From Pyrus communis (taxonomy: Eukaryota > Streptophyta > Magnoliopsida > Rosales > Rosaceae): DNA of 64,000 nt. How positions within the stretch are numbered: position 1 is the stretch's first letter; each line of letters opens with the position of its first letter. The DNA is taken from positions 18,047,799 through 18,111,798 of the forward strand of contig NC_084813.1 of the NCBI RefSeq assembly GCF_963583255.1. Reading direction: 5' to 3'. Made by a program: the position numbers and the translations under genes. Positions 44,004-58,100 of the stretch are shown here, one piece after another. The notes beneath the pieces are model-generated. The model was not told the DNA's origin. It saw only the letters and a list, made by a program, of their open reading frames with translations, and made no database searches.

Positions 44004-47000
44004 TCTCCCCTTAATTTTAATTGGGGTTTCCAAGTTGAAGATTGTAACAATGACTAACGAAGGCTGGATTATGAAGTCCTTTGGTTAATAGATATGTAGT
44101 TTGTTCATCAATTGGGATATAAACCACTTCCAAATCTTTCTTCTGAACCCTCTCCCTTAAAAAATGGTAGTCTGCGTCTAAGTGCTTTATTCTTGAATGA
44201 AGCACAGGATTTGCACTTAGTGCAATTGCAGACATATTATCAAAATGAATCATTAGAGGATTAGGCAAAGCAACATCTAAATCTTTCAGAATATTTCTCA
44301 CCCAAGCAATGTTAGTTGTAGTATGTGCTAGATCTTTATGTTCAGCCTCAGTTGAACTTCTAAACACTGAGCTATGCTTCTTTAATTGTCAAGAGATTGG
44401 TTGTTGCCCAAAAACATCATATAACCTGTCATTGATCTTCTAGTATTAAGATTGACAACCCAATCTGAATCTAAAAATGCATTAAGACTAATTGATGTGC
44501 CTGCAAAATATGTAATTCCATGATGAATTGTACCTTGAAGATATCTAAGGATCATTTTGACAGCTCCATAATGTAACTCAGTGGGTGCAATCATGAATTG
44601 CCACACTGAATTCACTGCAAAAGCAATTTCTGGCCTAATGAAGGTCAAATACTGCAATGAACCAACAAGATTTGCATATATTGTTGGATTTGTTAATAAG
44701 GTACCTTTTGTATCAAGTAAATGATTCACAAAGATATCACCACTTGACTTATAATTGATCTGTAATCCTAGGAAATAGGTTAGCTTACCCATATCCTTGA
44801 GCTCAAATACTTCAGACAATTCTTGAATGACCAATTGTACTTTAGATGAGTTAGAACCAGTGAGGATAATGTCATCCACATACAATAACAAAATAATGAT
44901 ATATGAACCATCATTCTTCACAAATAGACTTGTATTAAAGGAAGAAGCAAGAAAATTCAAGGCTTCTAGGTAACTTGTAAACTTTGAGTTCCATGCTCTT
45001 AGGGCCTACTTTAAACCATTTAATGACTTGATTAATTTGCATACATATGTGGGATGAGTGGCATCAACAAAACCCTAAGGTTGTTCCATATACACCTCGT
45101 CTTGGAAATCACCATGCGAGAAGGCATTTTTATGTCTACTTGCTTAAGATCCCAATGATTAATTGTAGCCAAGGCTAATATTATCCTAACTGTCTTTTCA
45201 TAGGACTAAAAGTATCTAGATAATCAATTTCATGCTCTTGAGAAAACCCTTGAGCCACTAGTCTGGCTTTGTATCTTGATACACTATCATCTACGTTTTT
45301 TTTAACCTTTTATACCTACTTACTTTCAACAATGGCTCTATCATCTGGAGGTGGCACTAAAATCCATGTTCCTTGAGCCCTAAGTGAATTATATTCTCCT
45401 TTGATTCCAATTTGCCAATGTGACACAGTAGTAGCTTTTCTAAAAGATGGAGGTTTTGAGAAATCAACAATCTCGTAAACAAATGAATAACCTCCAACAA
45501 ATGGTTAATCTTCAATTAATCGAAGTGATTGCTACCCAGGAAATGAGGCTAACAATGCTTCATAGTTCTGTCTTGCAATGATACCACTTTTTAATCTAGG
45601 TAACCTCGAATGAGATGATGAATTATTGTATGAATTTGAATCTGGTTGTGTGGAGATAGGAAGTATTATCTCAATCTGTGATATTGAGTGGACATGTAAC
45701 AATGAAGATGTACCATAGTGATGACATATTGGATAGTGATCATATAGAGGCCTTGGAGTCAATATTGTTGATGAAGAACTTAAAACTCCTATTAGTACCA
45801 GATTCTGGACTACTGACACTTGAAACTTTATTTGCACTATTAGTTGTCCCTAGGACCATATTGATCTCTTGAATGCAATGAGACAACAATTCATTATCTT
45901 GAGTAGGTACACTTAACTCTGGTAAATGAATAATAACATGAGTTTGTGTTGTCTTCTGAGTCTCTTTTGTATTACTTGAAGCTAAATTGCCCATTTTCTT
46001 AAAAGGATAGATATCCTCATCTTGCATAACATGTCTGGATAAAATAAATTTTATGGACTTAATCTCATAACAAATGACTCCCTAATATCCTTGAGTAAAA
46101 CCAAGAAAAAACCTATTGAATGGATCTTGGTTATAAGTTATGTGAATTGAAATGTTTGAGTAAAGGATACACTGTAGTCCCAAATATCTTCAGAACATGA
46201 ATCTCAAGATTTTGTCAAAACATGAATTGATATAGGGATTTCATGTCTAGAAGTATACATTGCATTGTATTTATTAAGAATGCAGCATGTGAATAAGAAT
46301 GATACCAAAATGACATAGAAACTTGTGCTTCATTCATCAAAGTTAGTGATGTCTCAACCAAGTGAATGTGCTTCCTCTCATCAATGCCATTTTGTTGAGG
46401 GGTATGAGGGCATGTCACTTGATGTACGATCCCTTTACTGTCTAAAAACCTTTTAACTAATTTACTCACATATTCACCACTACCATCAGATTACAAACAC
46501 TTAATAACCACATTGAACTTATTGAGAACAAAAGCGTAGAACTTGACAACGATTGAAAAACATCTGATTTATTGATCATGAAAATAATCCATATAAACCT
46601 AGAATACTGATCTATAAAGTTGATATAATATCTACAACCCTCTATACACTTCTAAGGCGAAAGACCCAAACATCTGAATGTATCTTGTCAAAGACAAATT
46701 TTGGCCTTTCTTGTTTTACATGAAAATGCAATTTAATTACTCATCTTGCCTTTAATACAAGTAGAACATAGAGAAGAGCAATAGTTATACTAACTCGTAG
46801 TTGTGCACACCGTAACATTAAATTCAACGCTTAAGTAATAATCTCATCATCAACTTCCATATCATTTAGTTTACTAAATTTTGTCTCCCTAGCCTTACCC
46901 AATAAAAAAAAAAGTTCAACATCAAAATGCTTTATAGCATTAGTACAACCTACTTGAAAAAGTTAAGTTTACCACACTAAAATTCAAGTTAAAACAAAGT

Positions 47001-47305
47001 CATACGTCAAAATACCTTATAACCTGAAAGAATAAATTGTTCATGCAATCCAATATAAAAGTTTTGGTGTTTCAAGTCACTACTTTGAATCGTTGAACCC
47101 TTTCCATTTTCCATTTTTTTGGACACTTACTCTTCAAAGGTTTAGGAGCCCTTGAGTTTGTCAATGGGCTTGAGAAGGCGATAATTGGGAAAACCTTGAA
47201 CCTTGTGAAAGTGAAATCGAGAATGAGAAGCCATTGAACCATGTGAACTAAAAGTTTGAGATTGCCTTGGAGCTTGTTGTTGTGGTCGAGTCCATTACAC
47301 TCCAA
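44004..47305 (-). pseudogene. Ty1/copia remnant, 5' end missing, many lesions
   Basis: Minus-strand pol decayed by stops and frameshifts. RNase H at 44017-44367 (STEAEH and the DN.SAI.L..NPV motif). Reverse transcriptase at 44382-44960 with YVDD in LLLYVDDIILTG, and broken upstream polymerase frames to about 45490. A serine-rich linker lies at 45532-46030. The integrase core is at 46215-46469 with TPQQNG and ERK, here IDERKH. Further broken integrase and gag-like sequence reaches about 47300. I find no 5' LTR to the right, so the element is truncated there. It hosts the CACTA insertion in its 3' LTR. Confidence 0.85.
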
Positions 47306-47339
47306 CCAATAACCAATTACACCCCAACACTTAATTGGC

Positions 47340-47565
47340 TATTAAACAGTTTAATTTTTATTTTTATTTTTTTGGTATTTTGTATTTTGTATTTTGCGGT
47401 GTGTTTCGGTTCCAGATATTAGGAACCAAAACCAAACTATTTTTACTCATTTCAAACTGAAACTATTTCAAAACTGCAAAAAATCGAACCATTCGGTGTG
47501 ATTCAGTTTGGTTCGTGTTTCGGTTCCAAGTGCCCACCCCTATGATAGGTTGTCGTCTTTGAATT
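47340..47565. mobile_element. Possible hAT-like MITE fragment (GGTGGGCAC end)
   Basis: The right edge reads CACTTGGAACCGAAAC in reverse, preceded by TAGGGGTGGGC, and the interior has inverted GGTTCCAAG / CGGTTCCAG strings. The left end is not clear. It resembles, in style only, the TAGGGGTGG element at 9670. Confidence 0.35.
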
Positions 47566-48248
47566 TTATTGTAAATAAAAGATCAATTTGAAGTTTATTC
47601 TAAATAAAAGATCAAAGCGCACCGTATTACTCCTTGCGACGCAAAATCACGTCGGATTGTGTCTTGATCTGGGCTAAAATCTAAAATATATTCCATGTTT
47701 TTGAAAAACTCGTATGGACTATAGCCCAGTAGCCCAAAACGTAGGTCAGTCCCAATATGGAACCTAAAGTTCCTTGAGACTTCCAAAAACCCATGTTCAA
47801 ACATAATGTATAGGTGGTTAATTGATCCTTTTTTTCCCTTGATTGAGCTCGTATTCCATATCCTGCCTTTCATTCAAGAATTAAGCATCTAGATGCATAG
47901 TCCGGTCTTTCTTACCGTTTTGTTTTGAAAATGTGCAGAAGTTGATCAGTTCAATACATTCCAATATATGAACAGAGAGCTAAATATTTATGTTTGACTA
48001 AAGGTATGCATAGTCCGGTCTTTCTTAAACACTGCTCTAACATCAAGTTTGGATATCCAAGATGAGGTTGAGGAGGAATAATAGCAGGTGTCAAAAATGC
48101 ATTGGATGAATTCTAAGATTGCCAGAATCAATTAAAAAGTTGGTTAGGTTTACCAGTGTAGGTTAATTAGAGCTTAAGTAATTATGTTTTAGTTATTCTT
48201 GATCCACATCAGTATAATTCTGTGTTCAATTCATTCAAGAGCAATCAA
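47566..48248. other. Intergenic sequence, no recognised gene
   Basis: Contains a 92-codon minus-strand open frame at 47595-47873 with no recognised domain, probably chance. AAGATCAA.TTGAAGTTTATT-like and CATAGTCCGGTCTTTCTTA strings each occur twice (near 47578/47604 and 47899/48009). Confidence 0.35.
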
Positions 48249-48253
48249 ATTAT

Positions 48254-48660
48254 TGTTAGTGTAAGAAGAAATTGAGCTATGTGAGATGTGACTCACAGAT
48301 TTTAATAGAGAATGGAAGAATTAACAGTACAAAAATGGAGAAGATGATGCAATAGAGAAAGTGTGAGTAGAAAAAATGACTCTGCAAAATTCTTCACACA
48401 CTTTCATTCATCACCAAGTGAGAGAGGAATATCTCTCTCCTCTTAACCGTTTACATTTCTGTTTTGGCAGTATTCAAAATTACATCCAAACAATCCTAGC
48501 CATCCATCTTACACCCTATGAGATGAAGACACATGTACATTTACTTATTTAAGACCTATGAGACTTAGATAAGAAAACAAACACACAATTTAGCTAATCA
48601 TCCTAGCAATATGAGCTAGAAATACAACTGCCACATCAGATCACAATTTACTCACTAACA
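48254..48660 (-). repeat. 3' LTR of the ATTAT-flanked copia
   Basis: 407 bp, same length as its partner at 52642-53048. Confidence 0.9.
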
Positions 48661-51600
48661 GCTCCCTTTAAATTATGAACCGATTTAACTCCAATAAGTT
48701 CCCTAAGATAGGTGAATTGCTCCCTTGCCAATGCTTTTGTAAAAATATCAGCAACTTGCTCCTTTGTAGAACAATCAACCAGGTCAATCACTCCTTGCTG
48801 CAATGCTTCCTTTATGAAATGATATCTTCTATTTATAGGCTTGGTTTTCTGATGAAAAATAAGATTCTTAGTGATAGCTATGGCTGAAGTATTGTCACAA
48901 TTCATTGGTGTTGTGACTGTTTGCATTTCACCAAAGTCTTCCAAGACAAATCTTAACCAAGTAGCCTGTGCTGTTGCTTCAGATGCATTGATATACTTTG
49001 CTTTAGCTGTGGATAATGCAACACATTGTTGCTTGACTGAAGAAAAAGAGAAAACCCCACTGCCAAAGGTAAAAGCATACCCGGATGTGCTTTTCATATC
49101 ATCCTCTGAACCACTCCAGTCACTGTCACTTAATCCCACTGGGATTGCTCCTTCACCTTTCTTGTATTCCAAGCCAAAATCAAGAGTTCCTTGAACATAT
49201 CTTAGTACTCTTTTTGTTGTCCCATAATGCTTGTTAGTAGGGCAATGCATAAACCGTGATAATAGACATGCATCATACATTATGTCAGGTCTAGTTGTTG
49301 TAAGATACAGCAAACTGCCTACAATTTGTCTATACTGAGCTTTATCTGCAGCTCCACTTCCATCTTATTTTCTCAGTTTATCACCTAGAACCAATGAAGT
49401 ACTCACAGATTTACAATCCTGGAGTCCAAATTTCTTCAGTAGAGATGAAGCATACTTTCTCTGGTGAATGAAAATACACTCCTCAGTTTGCATTACTCTC
49501 ATACCGAGAAAATGATGTAAGAGTCCCAGATCAATCATCTCATATTTGTGCATTATATCAGATTTAAAATCATTCATAAACTTTTAACAACTTCCAGTAT
49601 ATATTATATCATCAACATAAATTGATACTATAATTATTTCTGAGTCTCCCTTACACTTGGTATACAGAGTTACCTCACTGATGTTTTTCTTAAACCTACA
49701 TAGTGTAAGATATGAGTCTATCTCACCATACCAGGCCCTAGGTGCCTGTTTTGGACCATACAATGCTTTATGCAATTTGTAAACCTTATCTTCCTCTCTT
49801 TGCACAATAAACCCTTCTGGCTGATCAACATACACTTCCTCTTCTAACACACCATTCAGGAATGCTGATTTCACATCCAATTGAAATAGTTTCCATTTGT
49901 TCTTTGCAGCCAGTGCAATCAGTGTTCTAATTGTGTCTAACCTTGCAACAGGTGCAAAGGTTTCATTATAGTCTATTCCGGGCTTTTGTGCATAGCCTTT
50001 TGCAATAAGTCTAGCCTTGTTCTTTTGAGCTGACCCATCCAAGTTCAATTTAGTTTTGTACACCCATTTCACTCCAATCACAGGTTTATCAGATGGTCTT
50101 TTCATTAGTTCCCAAGTTTGATTTTTCTCAATCATGCCAATTTTATCTTCCATTGCTTTCTTCCATGCTTTATCCTGTGCAGCTTCATTATAGCACTCTG
50201 GTTCAATGATACACACATGACATCTTTCATAAATTTCACTCAGATTTCTATATCTCAAAGGAGTATTATCAAACTGAGGTGTAGAAATTGAGCTGCTTGA
50301 TTCACCATAGTCAGTAGGTGGACAGTCTGCAATTTGAATCTAAGAACCTCCAAAAATAGTTGGTTCCATGGAATCTGAACGTTCATCAACTTTATTCATT
50401 TCCAGAGATTCATTTGCAGAAAATGGAATGCACACTTCCTTGACCTTATGTTTTTCCCAATCCCATTTGCCATTTTCATCAAAAATCACATCCTTTGAGA
50501 GTATCACCTTCTGTGTTTCAGGATTCAACAATCTGTATCCTTTCTCACAAGTGCTATATCCGATAAAGATACCAATAACACTAGTTTCTTCAAGCTTATG
50601 TCTCATATTTCCTGGAATAAGAGAATAACCCATTGAATTAAACACTCTCAGATTCACAGAACTTTTCGAACTCATTTGAGGCGAATTCGTCTCCTCTATC
50701 TATTCTCAATTTCTTCATAGAATAGCCACTTTGAAGTTCCAGCCTTGAATTTCTTAAATACATGGAAAACATCTGATTTGTGTCTCAAAAGATATATCCA
50801 GCACATCCTCGAGTAGTCATCAATGAATGTAACAAAGTATCTATTTCCATTTATTATTGGTGTTTGCATAAGACTACACACATCTGAATGTATGAGCTCC
50901 AATGGCAGACTTGCTCTCCAAACTGATTCCCTTGGAAAAGATTCTCTGTGATTCTATCCAAATGCACATCCCTGACACACATCTTCACTGTCATGCATTT
51001 TAGGTAATCCAAGAACCATGTCATGCTCCTGCAATTGTTTCAGACTCCTATAATTCAGATAACCAAACCTTTTATGCCACATTGTACTAAATTGATGCAT
51101 ATTAGTTTTCAGTGCTAATTGATCATTTGATTTGAACACAAGTGGAAAGCATCTGTTCCCCTTTTGCTTCATACTAACCACTAAATTTGTCAGAGTTCTG
51201 TCATAAAAAATATCCACCTTATAATCACCAAACACTAAGAAATACCCATGTTTAGTCATCTGTCGAACACTAAGAAGGTTCTCTGCTAGTCCAGGTACTA
51301 ACATAACTTTTCTTTTGTACCTCTTTCCCTTGTCAGTATCAATAACCAAGGTTCGTTTGCCTTTCACATCAGCCAGATCCTTTGTGCCAACTTGCACTTT
51401 TGCCTGAACACTTCTATCAATGTCCACAAGTAACTCTTCTCTCAAGGTCATATGGTTATTGCACGCACTGTCTATATACCAGGCATCACTAGCAGCTTTC
51501 ACTTCATTTGATTGCTTCACCATGAAAAGATTTCCAGGTTCTCCCACCTTGTTTGCAAAGTTTCTTTGCTCTCCCACTTTGTTTGCAAAATTCCCTTGCT

Positions 51601-52470
51601 GAACATTCTTGTTAAGATTGCAAACTCTGGCAATATGACCAAGTTTTCCACACTTGTGACATTAATCTTCCCTTTCAACCAACATTCTCCATAGTGAAGT
51701 TTATCAAAGTATTTACAAGCACCTCCGTGTTATTAGCTTCATTCCTTACATCTAGAGTAAACCTGTTAGTCCACTGTTTACCTTTGAACTTGAAGTTCTT
51801 CTGAGATTTTGATCCACCAGTATTGGTATGTTGATTATCAAATTTACTGCTCTTAGATGAAATATCTAAGCTAGCAAATGCACGTTCAGTGCTACTCTCT
51901 TCATGTATGGTTAATCTTAGTTCATACCCTTTCAATGTAGCAACCACATCTTGTGCATCAATTTCATCAATATTTTAGTGTTTGCTGTAACAGAAGCAAT
52001 ACTGTTATATGTTCTGGGTAAACTAATCAACAACTTTTTCACAATTCTTTGATTACTAAGGCCTTCTCCATAATTTCGCATCTGTTTTATCAAATCAAAC
52101 AACCTAGCTAAATATGCAGCTAGAGATTCACTTTCACTCATACGGGTATACTCAAAATCATGACACAGACCTTGTAATTTCATAGATGGTACCTGTTTGT
52201 CCCCTACATACTCTTGCTTTAGAATATCCCAAGCTGCTTTCGCAGTTTCCAAAGTTGCAATGCGTGGAAAAATTTGATCCGATTCCACTCCCTGAATAAT
52301 TCCAAGAGCCCTTGCATCCTTGACTAGATTTTCACTATGCAACTTCTTCTCCGCCTCAGTGAGCTCTCCTTCCTCCTTTGCTGAAGTAGGAAACCCTCGC
52401 TCAACAATGTTCCATAACTCGTGAGATCAGAAAATTGTTTTCATTCGAATCTGCTAGAAATCGAAACTTT
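48661..52470 (-). pseudogene. Broken gag-pol of the ATTAT-flanked copia
   Basis: Minus-strand order: gag about 52342-51932 and 51947-51675, with a broken zinc knuckle near 51660; protease in 51577-50954 with DSACNNHM in place of the usual DSG; integrase HHCC in the same frame; integrase catalytic part 50902-50696 (HSDV, IDDYSR). Near 50680 sequence for the end of the RGDEF region runs directly into the post-integrase FNSMGY segment, so the stretch that should hold TPQQNG..ERKN is deleted. Reverse transcriptase 50258-49584 (YVDD), 49577-49365; RNase H 49313-48648. At least five stops or shifts separate these frames. Confidence 0.88.
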
Positions 52471-52641
52471 CTCCATTGAATACCGGAGCTCGAAGCTCCC
52501 TTCCACCAGATCCAGCCATGTTAGACTTAGATCACACCTCTCTCTACTATTTCTTTGCAATGATGTGTTGCAAACACTCGCTCACTATCTCTCACAAAAT
52601 CAACGCCCAGAGATTTTAGACCCAACCTGGCTCTAAGGCCA

Positions 52642-53048
52642 TGTTAGTGTAAGAAGAAATTGAGCTTTGTGAGATGTGACTCACAGATTCTAACAGAGAA
52701 TGGAAGAATTAACAGTACAAAAATGGAGAAGATGATGCAATAGAGAGAGACTGAGTAGAAAAAATGACTTTGCAAAATTCTTCACACACTTTCATTCATC
52801 ACCAAGTGAGAGAGGAATATCTCTCTCTTCTTAATTGTTTACATTTCTGTTTTGGCAGTATTCAAAATTACATCCAAGCAATCCTAGCCATCCATCTTAC
52901 ACCCTATGAGATGAAGACACATGTACATTTACTTATTTAAGACCTATGAGACTTAGATAAGAAAACATACACACAATTTAGCTAATCATCCTAGCAATAT
53001 GAGCTAGAAATACAACAGCCACATCATATCACAATTTACTCACTAACA
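52642..53048 (-). repeat. 5' LTR of the ATTAT-flanked copia
   Basis: 407 bp with TG...CA ends, adjoining the PBS-like TGGCCTTAGAGC on the inside and ATTAT on the outside. Confidence 0.9.
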
Positions 53049-53276
53049 ATTATTATGAGCTTTATTTCTTCTTCTCTCTCTACAGTTTCTCTCTCTAAGT
53101 TGATTCTTCTTCATGCTTCAATTCCGCTGAGTTAATAAGGCCCATGGCCACAGATGAAAGTAAAACCTGCCAGCTTATCAACAAACTCAAATTGATTCAT
53201 GACCATTGATCCAATATCACATTTTGAGATAAGCTAAATACACCATGCATGCTGCTGTCAAGTTCCACTATATTAA

Positions 53277-53522
53277 GAATAATGCTATTCATACCATGTT
53301 TTTGTACCACATTTCTATACCACTTTAGGTGATGAAGGAGAAAGACTCCTCATATACCATAATCATCATTTAATTAACTAGTTTTTCTTAATTATTAGTT
53401 TATTAAATAATGAACTAAATTTAAAAATCTGATTAATTCAAATGATGTGGCTGTCCACATCAAATGCTATCTAAGCTAGTATGAAAATGTGGTACAAAAA
53501 TATGGTATGAATAGCATTACTC
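53277..53522. mobile_element. MITE just upstream of UGT-B, 246 bp
   Basis: Same family as 31822-32094 but inverted: the GATGTGGCTGTCCACATCAA block lies in the right half here and, in reverse, in the left half there. The ends GAATAATGCTATTCATACCA and its inverted partner agree over about 45 bp. It ends about 235 bp before the UGT-B TATA box. Confidence 0.85.
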
Positions 53523-53756
53523 ATAATTAATATGCGGACCCATGACTTAGTTATGAAGAACCAGGACCCCACTGACCCAATCACCAATTATGATTTCCAA
53601 CAAATTCAAACAATTTAAGATTCTACAGAAAAGTAGGTCGACCTACATGTGGAGAAAATTTTATGTGTACCCACAATGTCATTTTTAAGGACGGGACTCT
53701 TCTGGAAAAGAAGATAAGCACGGTGATAGTAGCTAGCACACTGATCGTCCCATTCC

Positions 53757-53762
53757 TATAAA
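53757..53762 (+). promoter_or_regulatory. TATA box of UGT-B
   Basis: TATAAA in CCTATAAAGTA lies 67 bp before the start codon at 53829. Confidence 0.55.
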
Positions 53763-53828
53763 GTAATCTCCATTTGTGTAAAACTACAACACATTTGTGA
53801 CTTTGGAGTAATCAGAAAATACAGAAGT

Positions 53829-54713
53829 ATGTGTTCCACTGTAGAATCTGCCAATAAGCCTCATGCGGTTTGTATTCCGGCTCCTGCGCAGAGCCATATA
53901 AAGGCAATGCTAAAACTAGCCAAGCTCCTTCACACTAGAGGCTTTCACATAACCTTTGTCAACACAGAGTTCAATCACAAGCGCTTTCTTAAGTCTCAAG
54001 GCCCCAAGTCTCTTGATGGCTTGCCGGATTTTCGGTTTGAAGCGATCCCAGATGGCCTTCCGGATTTGGATGAGGATGCTACCCAAGATTTCACTTTGCT
54101 TGCTGAGGCCGTCATGAAAGATAGATTCTTGGCTCCGTTCCGCGACCTCCTTGTAAGACTCAATGAAAAGGCAAGCTGTGTTCCTCCAGTGACTTGTATT
54201 GTTTCAGATGGATTCATGTCCCCATTCGCCATCACAGCTGCTGAAGAATTTGGACTCCCTATTGCCTTGTTCTTCACTATTGCTGCATGCAGCTTCATGG
54301 GGTTTAAACACTACCGCGCTTTGATCGAAAAGGGACTTGTACCACTCAAAGGTGAGACTGATATCAATTAATTAATGACTCTTAATTAGAAAATTAGCGT
54401 AGTCTTACGTTTATTCCTCAATTCCAGTCAAGATAGCACACACATATAAATAGTTTGTTATTTTTCGTGTCTAGGGTTAAGTTAGTGAGCAGGCAATTGT
54501 AAATCAAATATAGGAATACTACAAGATGCTTTCCTCCTTAATTTGTTTTTCCTTTTATGTGTAATGTCCAACTTGTTTTCCTTGAAGCTTTCAAATTAGG
54601 TGCATTATTCTGTCCTTTTAATTAGTTGCATGAATTTGAATAGATATAAGTAGGTACATTGGTTACTACAGCTATTACTTTTTATAATTTTGTAGGACAC
54701 AATAATACATACA

Positions 54714-54746
<33 letters not shown>

Positions 54747-55122
54747 GTATGTATATATTCCTTGGCAAAAGTAATACACCTCATCAAAAATGTTATTCTT
54801 ATCTTTAATAAAAAACACACTTAATGAAATTTTAGTAATAAGAAATACAAAAATGTTATTCTTACCATCAATTTGTACAATCCCTTTAATAGAGATGAAA
54901 TCTACATTTGTTGGTGAGCCTACCTCTATTAAAGAGATGGTATAAATAAATGTTAATTGTCACACTACTCTAAGAAACATTGTTTCTTAAAAACAATTAA
55001 TTTCTAGAAACAGTGGTAACTATTTCAAAAACATGTGACACTGTTTCTAGAAAATATACTTTTTATAAATTAAAAAAAAAATTGAGTGTTTTCCATGAAT
55101 AAAATTTCATGAAAATAATTTA

Positions 55123-55173
<51 letters not shown>

Positions 55174-58100
55174 AGAGAGAGGGGGGCAAGGTGAAAGTGG
55201 AGAGAGGAAGAGAACCGGGAGAGAGAAGAGGGGAAGAGAGAAGACGGAGAAAGATAGGTAACAAAAAAAGAGACATAAGTCTGGTGGGAAAGAGAAAAAA
55301 AGCCACGTGAAAGATGAGAGCTAGAGAAAGAAAGTGTGCATGGTAGTGTGTCGAGTTTGCACGTCAGCATGCGTAAAGTTATTAATATTTTTGGTTGAAA
55401 TTTAAAATTTTGAAGCTCTTTTTATCTATTTATCTGTCAAAATAATCTACTAATTAGAGCTTATCTTTGGGCTTAATTTTCTGATATTATTCTTCTTACT
55501 AAGGAGGAAAATATATATTGTATAAGATTGATTTACAAGGAAGGAAACACCAAATAATATCTATCCTAATTACATCCTGATTACAAGGACCCAAAAAGGT
55601 AACTAAGCTAATTACAAAGGTCAACTCTCCAACACTTCCCCTCAAGTTGGTTAAAATGTCCGCAATTGATCATCTGACTTTACGAACGGGAATTGAATAA
55701 TATTCCCATCCAACTTCTCCTTAATGAAGTGTCTGTCAACTTCCACATGTTTCGTGCAATCATGCTGGATTGGATTGGGTGAGATATCAATGGCTGCTTT
55801 ATTATCACAAAACAAATTCGAAGCCGACATTGAAGGACACTTGAGTTCTGCGAGTAACCTTCGAAGCCATAATAATTCACATACTCCTTTTGCCATACCC
55901 CTGTATTCCGCCTCTGCACTTGATAAAGCAAACACTTTCTGTTTCTTACTTCGCCAAGTCACTAAATTTCCCCCCACTAATGTAAAGTATCCAGATGTGG
56001 ACTGTCCATCAGTAATATTCTCTGCCCAATCTGCATCGGTATAACCTTCTATCCGGCAATGACCATTCTTGGAAAACATGATGCCTTTACCCGGGGAGGA
56101 CTTTAGGTACCATAGAATGCGTTCAACCGCACCCATATGAGTGTCACTCGAGAAATGCATAAATTGACTAACAACACTTACTGCATATGCAATATCAGGA
56201 TTGGTATGAGATAAATAAATTAACCTCCCAACTAACCTTTGATAACGATGTCGGTTAGTGCGAACTTGATCAGGGTGTACGGCAAGATGGTGATTTTGGA
56301 TTATAGGGGTGTCAACCGATTTACAATCAAGCATTCCGGTTTCGGCTAACAAGTCAAGAACATATTTTTTTTGAGATAGAAATATACCCTGTTTAGATTG
56401 AGCTACTTCTACACCCAAGAAATATTTCAATCCACCAAGATCTTTCATCTCGAACTCACTTGCTAAATAATCTTTCAGCTTTGAGATTTCCTCTTTATCA
56501 TCACCCGTAACAATCATATCATCCACATAAATAATAAGTGCTGTCAATTTACCCATTTGACGTTTCAAGAAAAGTGTATGATCGGAATTGCTCTGCGTGA
56601 ACCCATACTTCCTTATAGTCGTCCGGAACCTACCAAACCATGCCCAAGGTGATTGTTTCAATCCATTCAATGCCTTATTTAACTTACACTCCATTCCGGG
56701 TTGTGAAACCGATGCATAATCAGGTGGAATATCCATATACACTTCTTCTTTAAGATTACCATGTAATAAAGCATTTTCACATCAAATTGTTGTAATAACC
56801 AATCCAAGTTAGCCGCCAACGAAAGTAACACTCTTACCTTATTAATCTTTGCTACCGGAGCAAATGTTTCTATATAATCAACACCATACGTCTGAGTGTA
56901 TCCCTTGGCCACTAATCGTGCTTTGTATCGTTCAATCGACCCATCAACTTTGTACTTGATGGTGTACACCCATCGACATCCCACTCTTTTCTTTCCTCGA
57001 GGTAGCAGAACTAAATCCCATGTTTGATTTTTCTGAAGTGCATCCACTTCTTCCTCCATTGCCTTGGTCCATTGATCATCAGATAGTGCCTCCTTCAATG
57101 AACTTGGTGTGCTATCATTGGATATTTGTTGTACAAAAGCTTTGCTGGGTTCTGATAATTTATGTGATGAAATATAGTTGGCAATGAAATATTTAGAGGC
57201 TTTCGTTGTTTCCGGTGAATATCAATTGGGTGGCTTTCTCTGGTTGTGCCTGAAAGGTAATTGATAATTCGGAACATCGGATACATCAATAGGGATAGTA
57301 GATCTTACCTCAGGAATATTCTCAGGAGTATGATCATCTGGTGGTACTATATTTTGAGATGATGGGGAGTAGTATCAGTAGAAGTTTCAAGATCGGCAAG
57401 TGGTAGCATTGGTACCATGGGTGAGGACGGCACTGCCGTGCCCGCTGGTTCTGTGGGCAGTGATGTTGCCTCTATTGGCTGGGTTGGCAGTGTAGCCACT
57501 ACAGGCTTGGCTAATTGTGGCAGCGGAAGATCAGTGCTAGCAACCAGGGTCCAAACCTGCTCGCCATGTAGTGTTTCCCCTTGAAGAGAAGGGTTGGAAG
57601 AAGCCGAAGAGTAATACATCTCAGACTCAGAAAAAGTAACATCCATGGTAGTATACATCTGACATGAAGGATGGTGGTAGCAACGATACCCTTTCTGATG
57701 TAGTCCATAACCTATAAAAACGCAACGGATACCACATGGGTCAAGTTTTGTCCGTTAATTTTTATGTAGATGAACAAAGGAAACACATCTAAAAACTCAC
57801 GGTGAGAGCACTAAAACGGACGGTAAAGGCACGAATGTAGCAAGAACTTGCAAAGGTATAAGAAAGTTAAATACTTTAGATGACATGCGGTTGATAAGGT
57901 AAGTGGCAGTCTGAAGAGCAACATCCCAAGAGGAGCGGGGACCATTCACCCCAATCAATAGCGATTGAGCCGTTTCTAATAGATGGCGATTTTTGCGCTC
58001 AGCCACCCCATTCTGTTAAGGAGTCTAAGGACAAGTAGTCTCGTGGAGGATTCCGTGATTAGTTAAATAATGTGTAAAATCATAATTAACATTTTCACCG

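Larger units (their letters stand above)
48254..53048 (-). mobile_element. Full-length but defective Ty1/copia element, 4,795 bp, TSD ATTAT
   Basis: LTRs of 407 bp at 48254-48660 and 52642-53048 (TGTTAGTG...CACTAACA) differ at about a dozen positions. ATTAT flanks both ends (48249-48253 and 53049-53053). The purine tract AAAGGGAGC adjoins the 3' LTR. The PBS position reads TGGCCTTAGAGCCAGG, related to but not identical with the usual TGGTATCAGAGC. LTR divergence makes it clearly older than the element at 13955. Confidence 0.93.

Noticed and set aside
47595..47873. 92-codon minus-strand open frame
   Set aside because: No recognised domain, no intron context or conserved neighbour. Kept only as a note.
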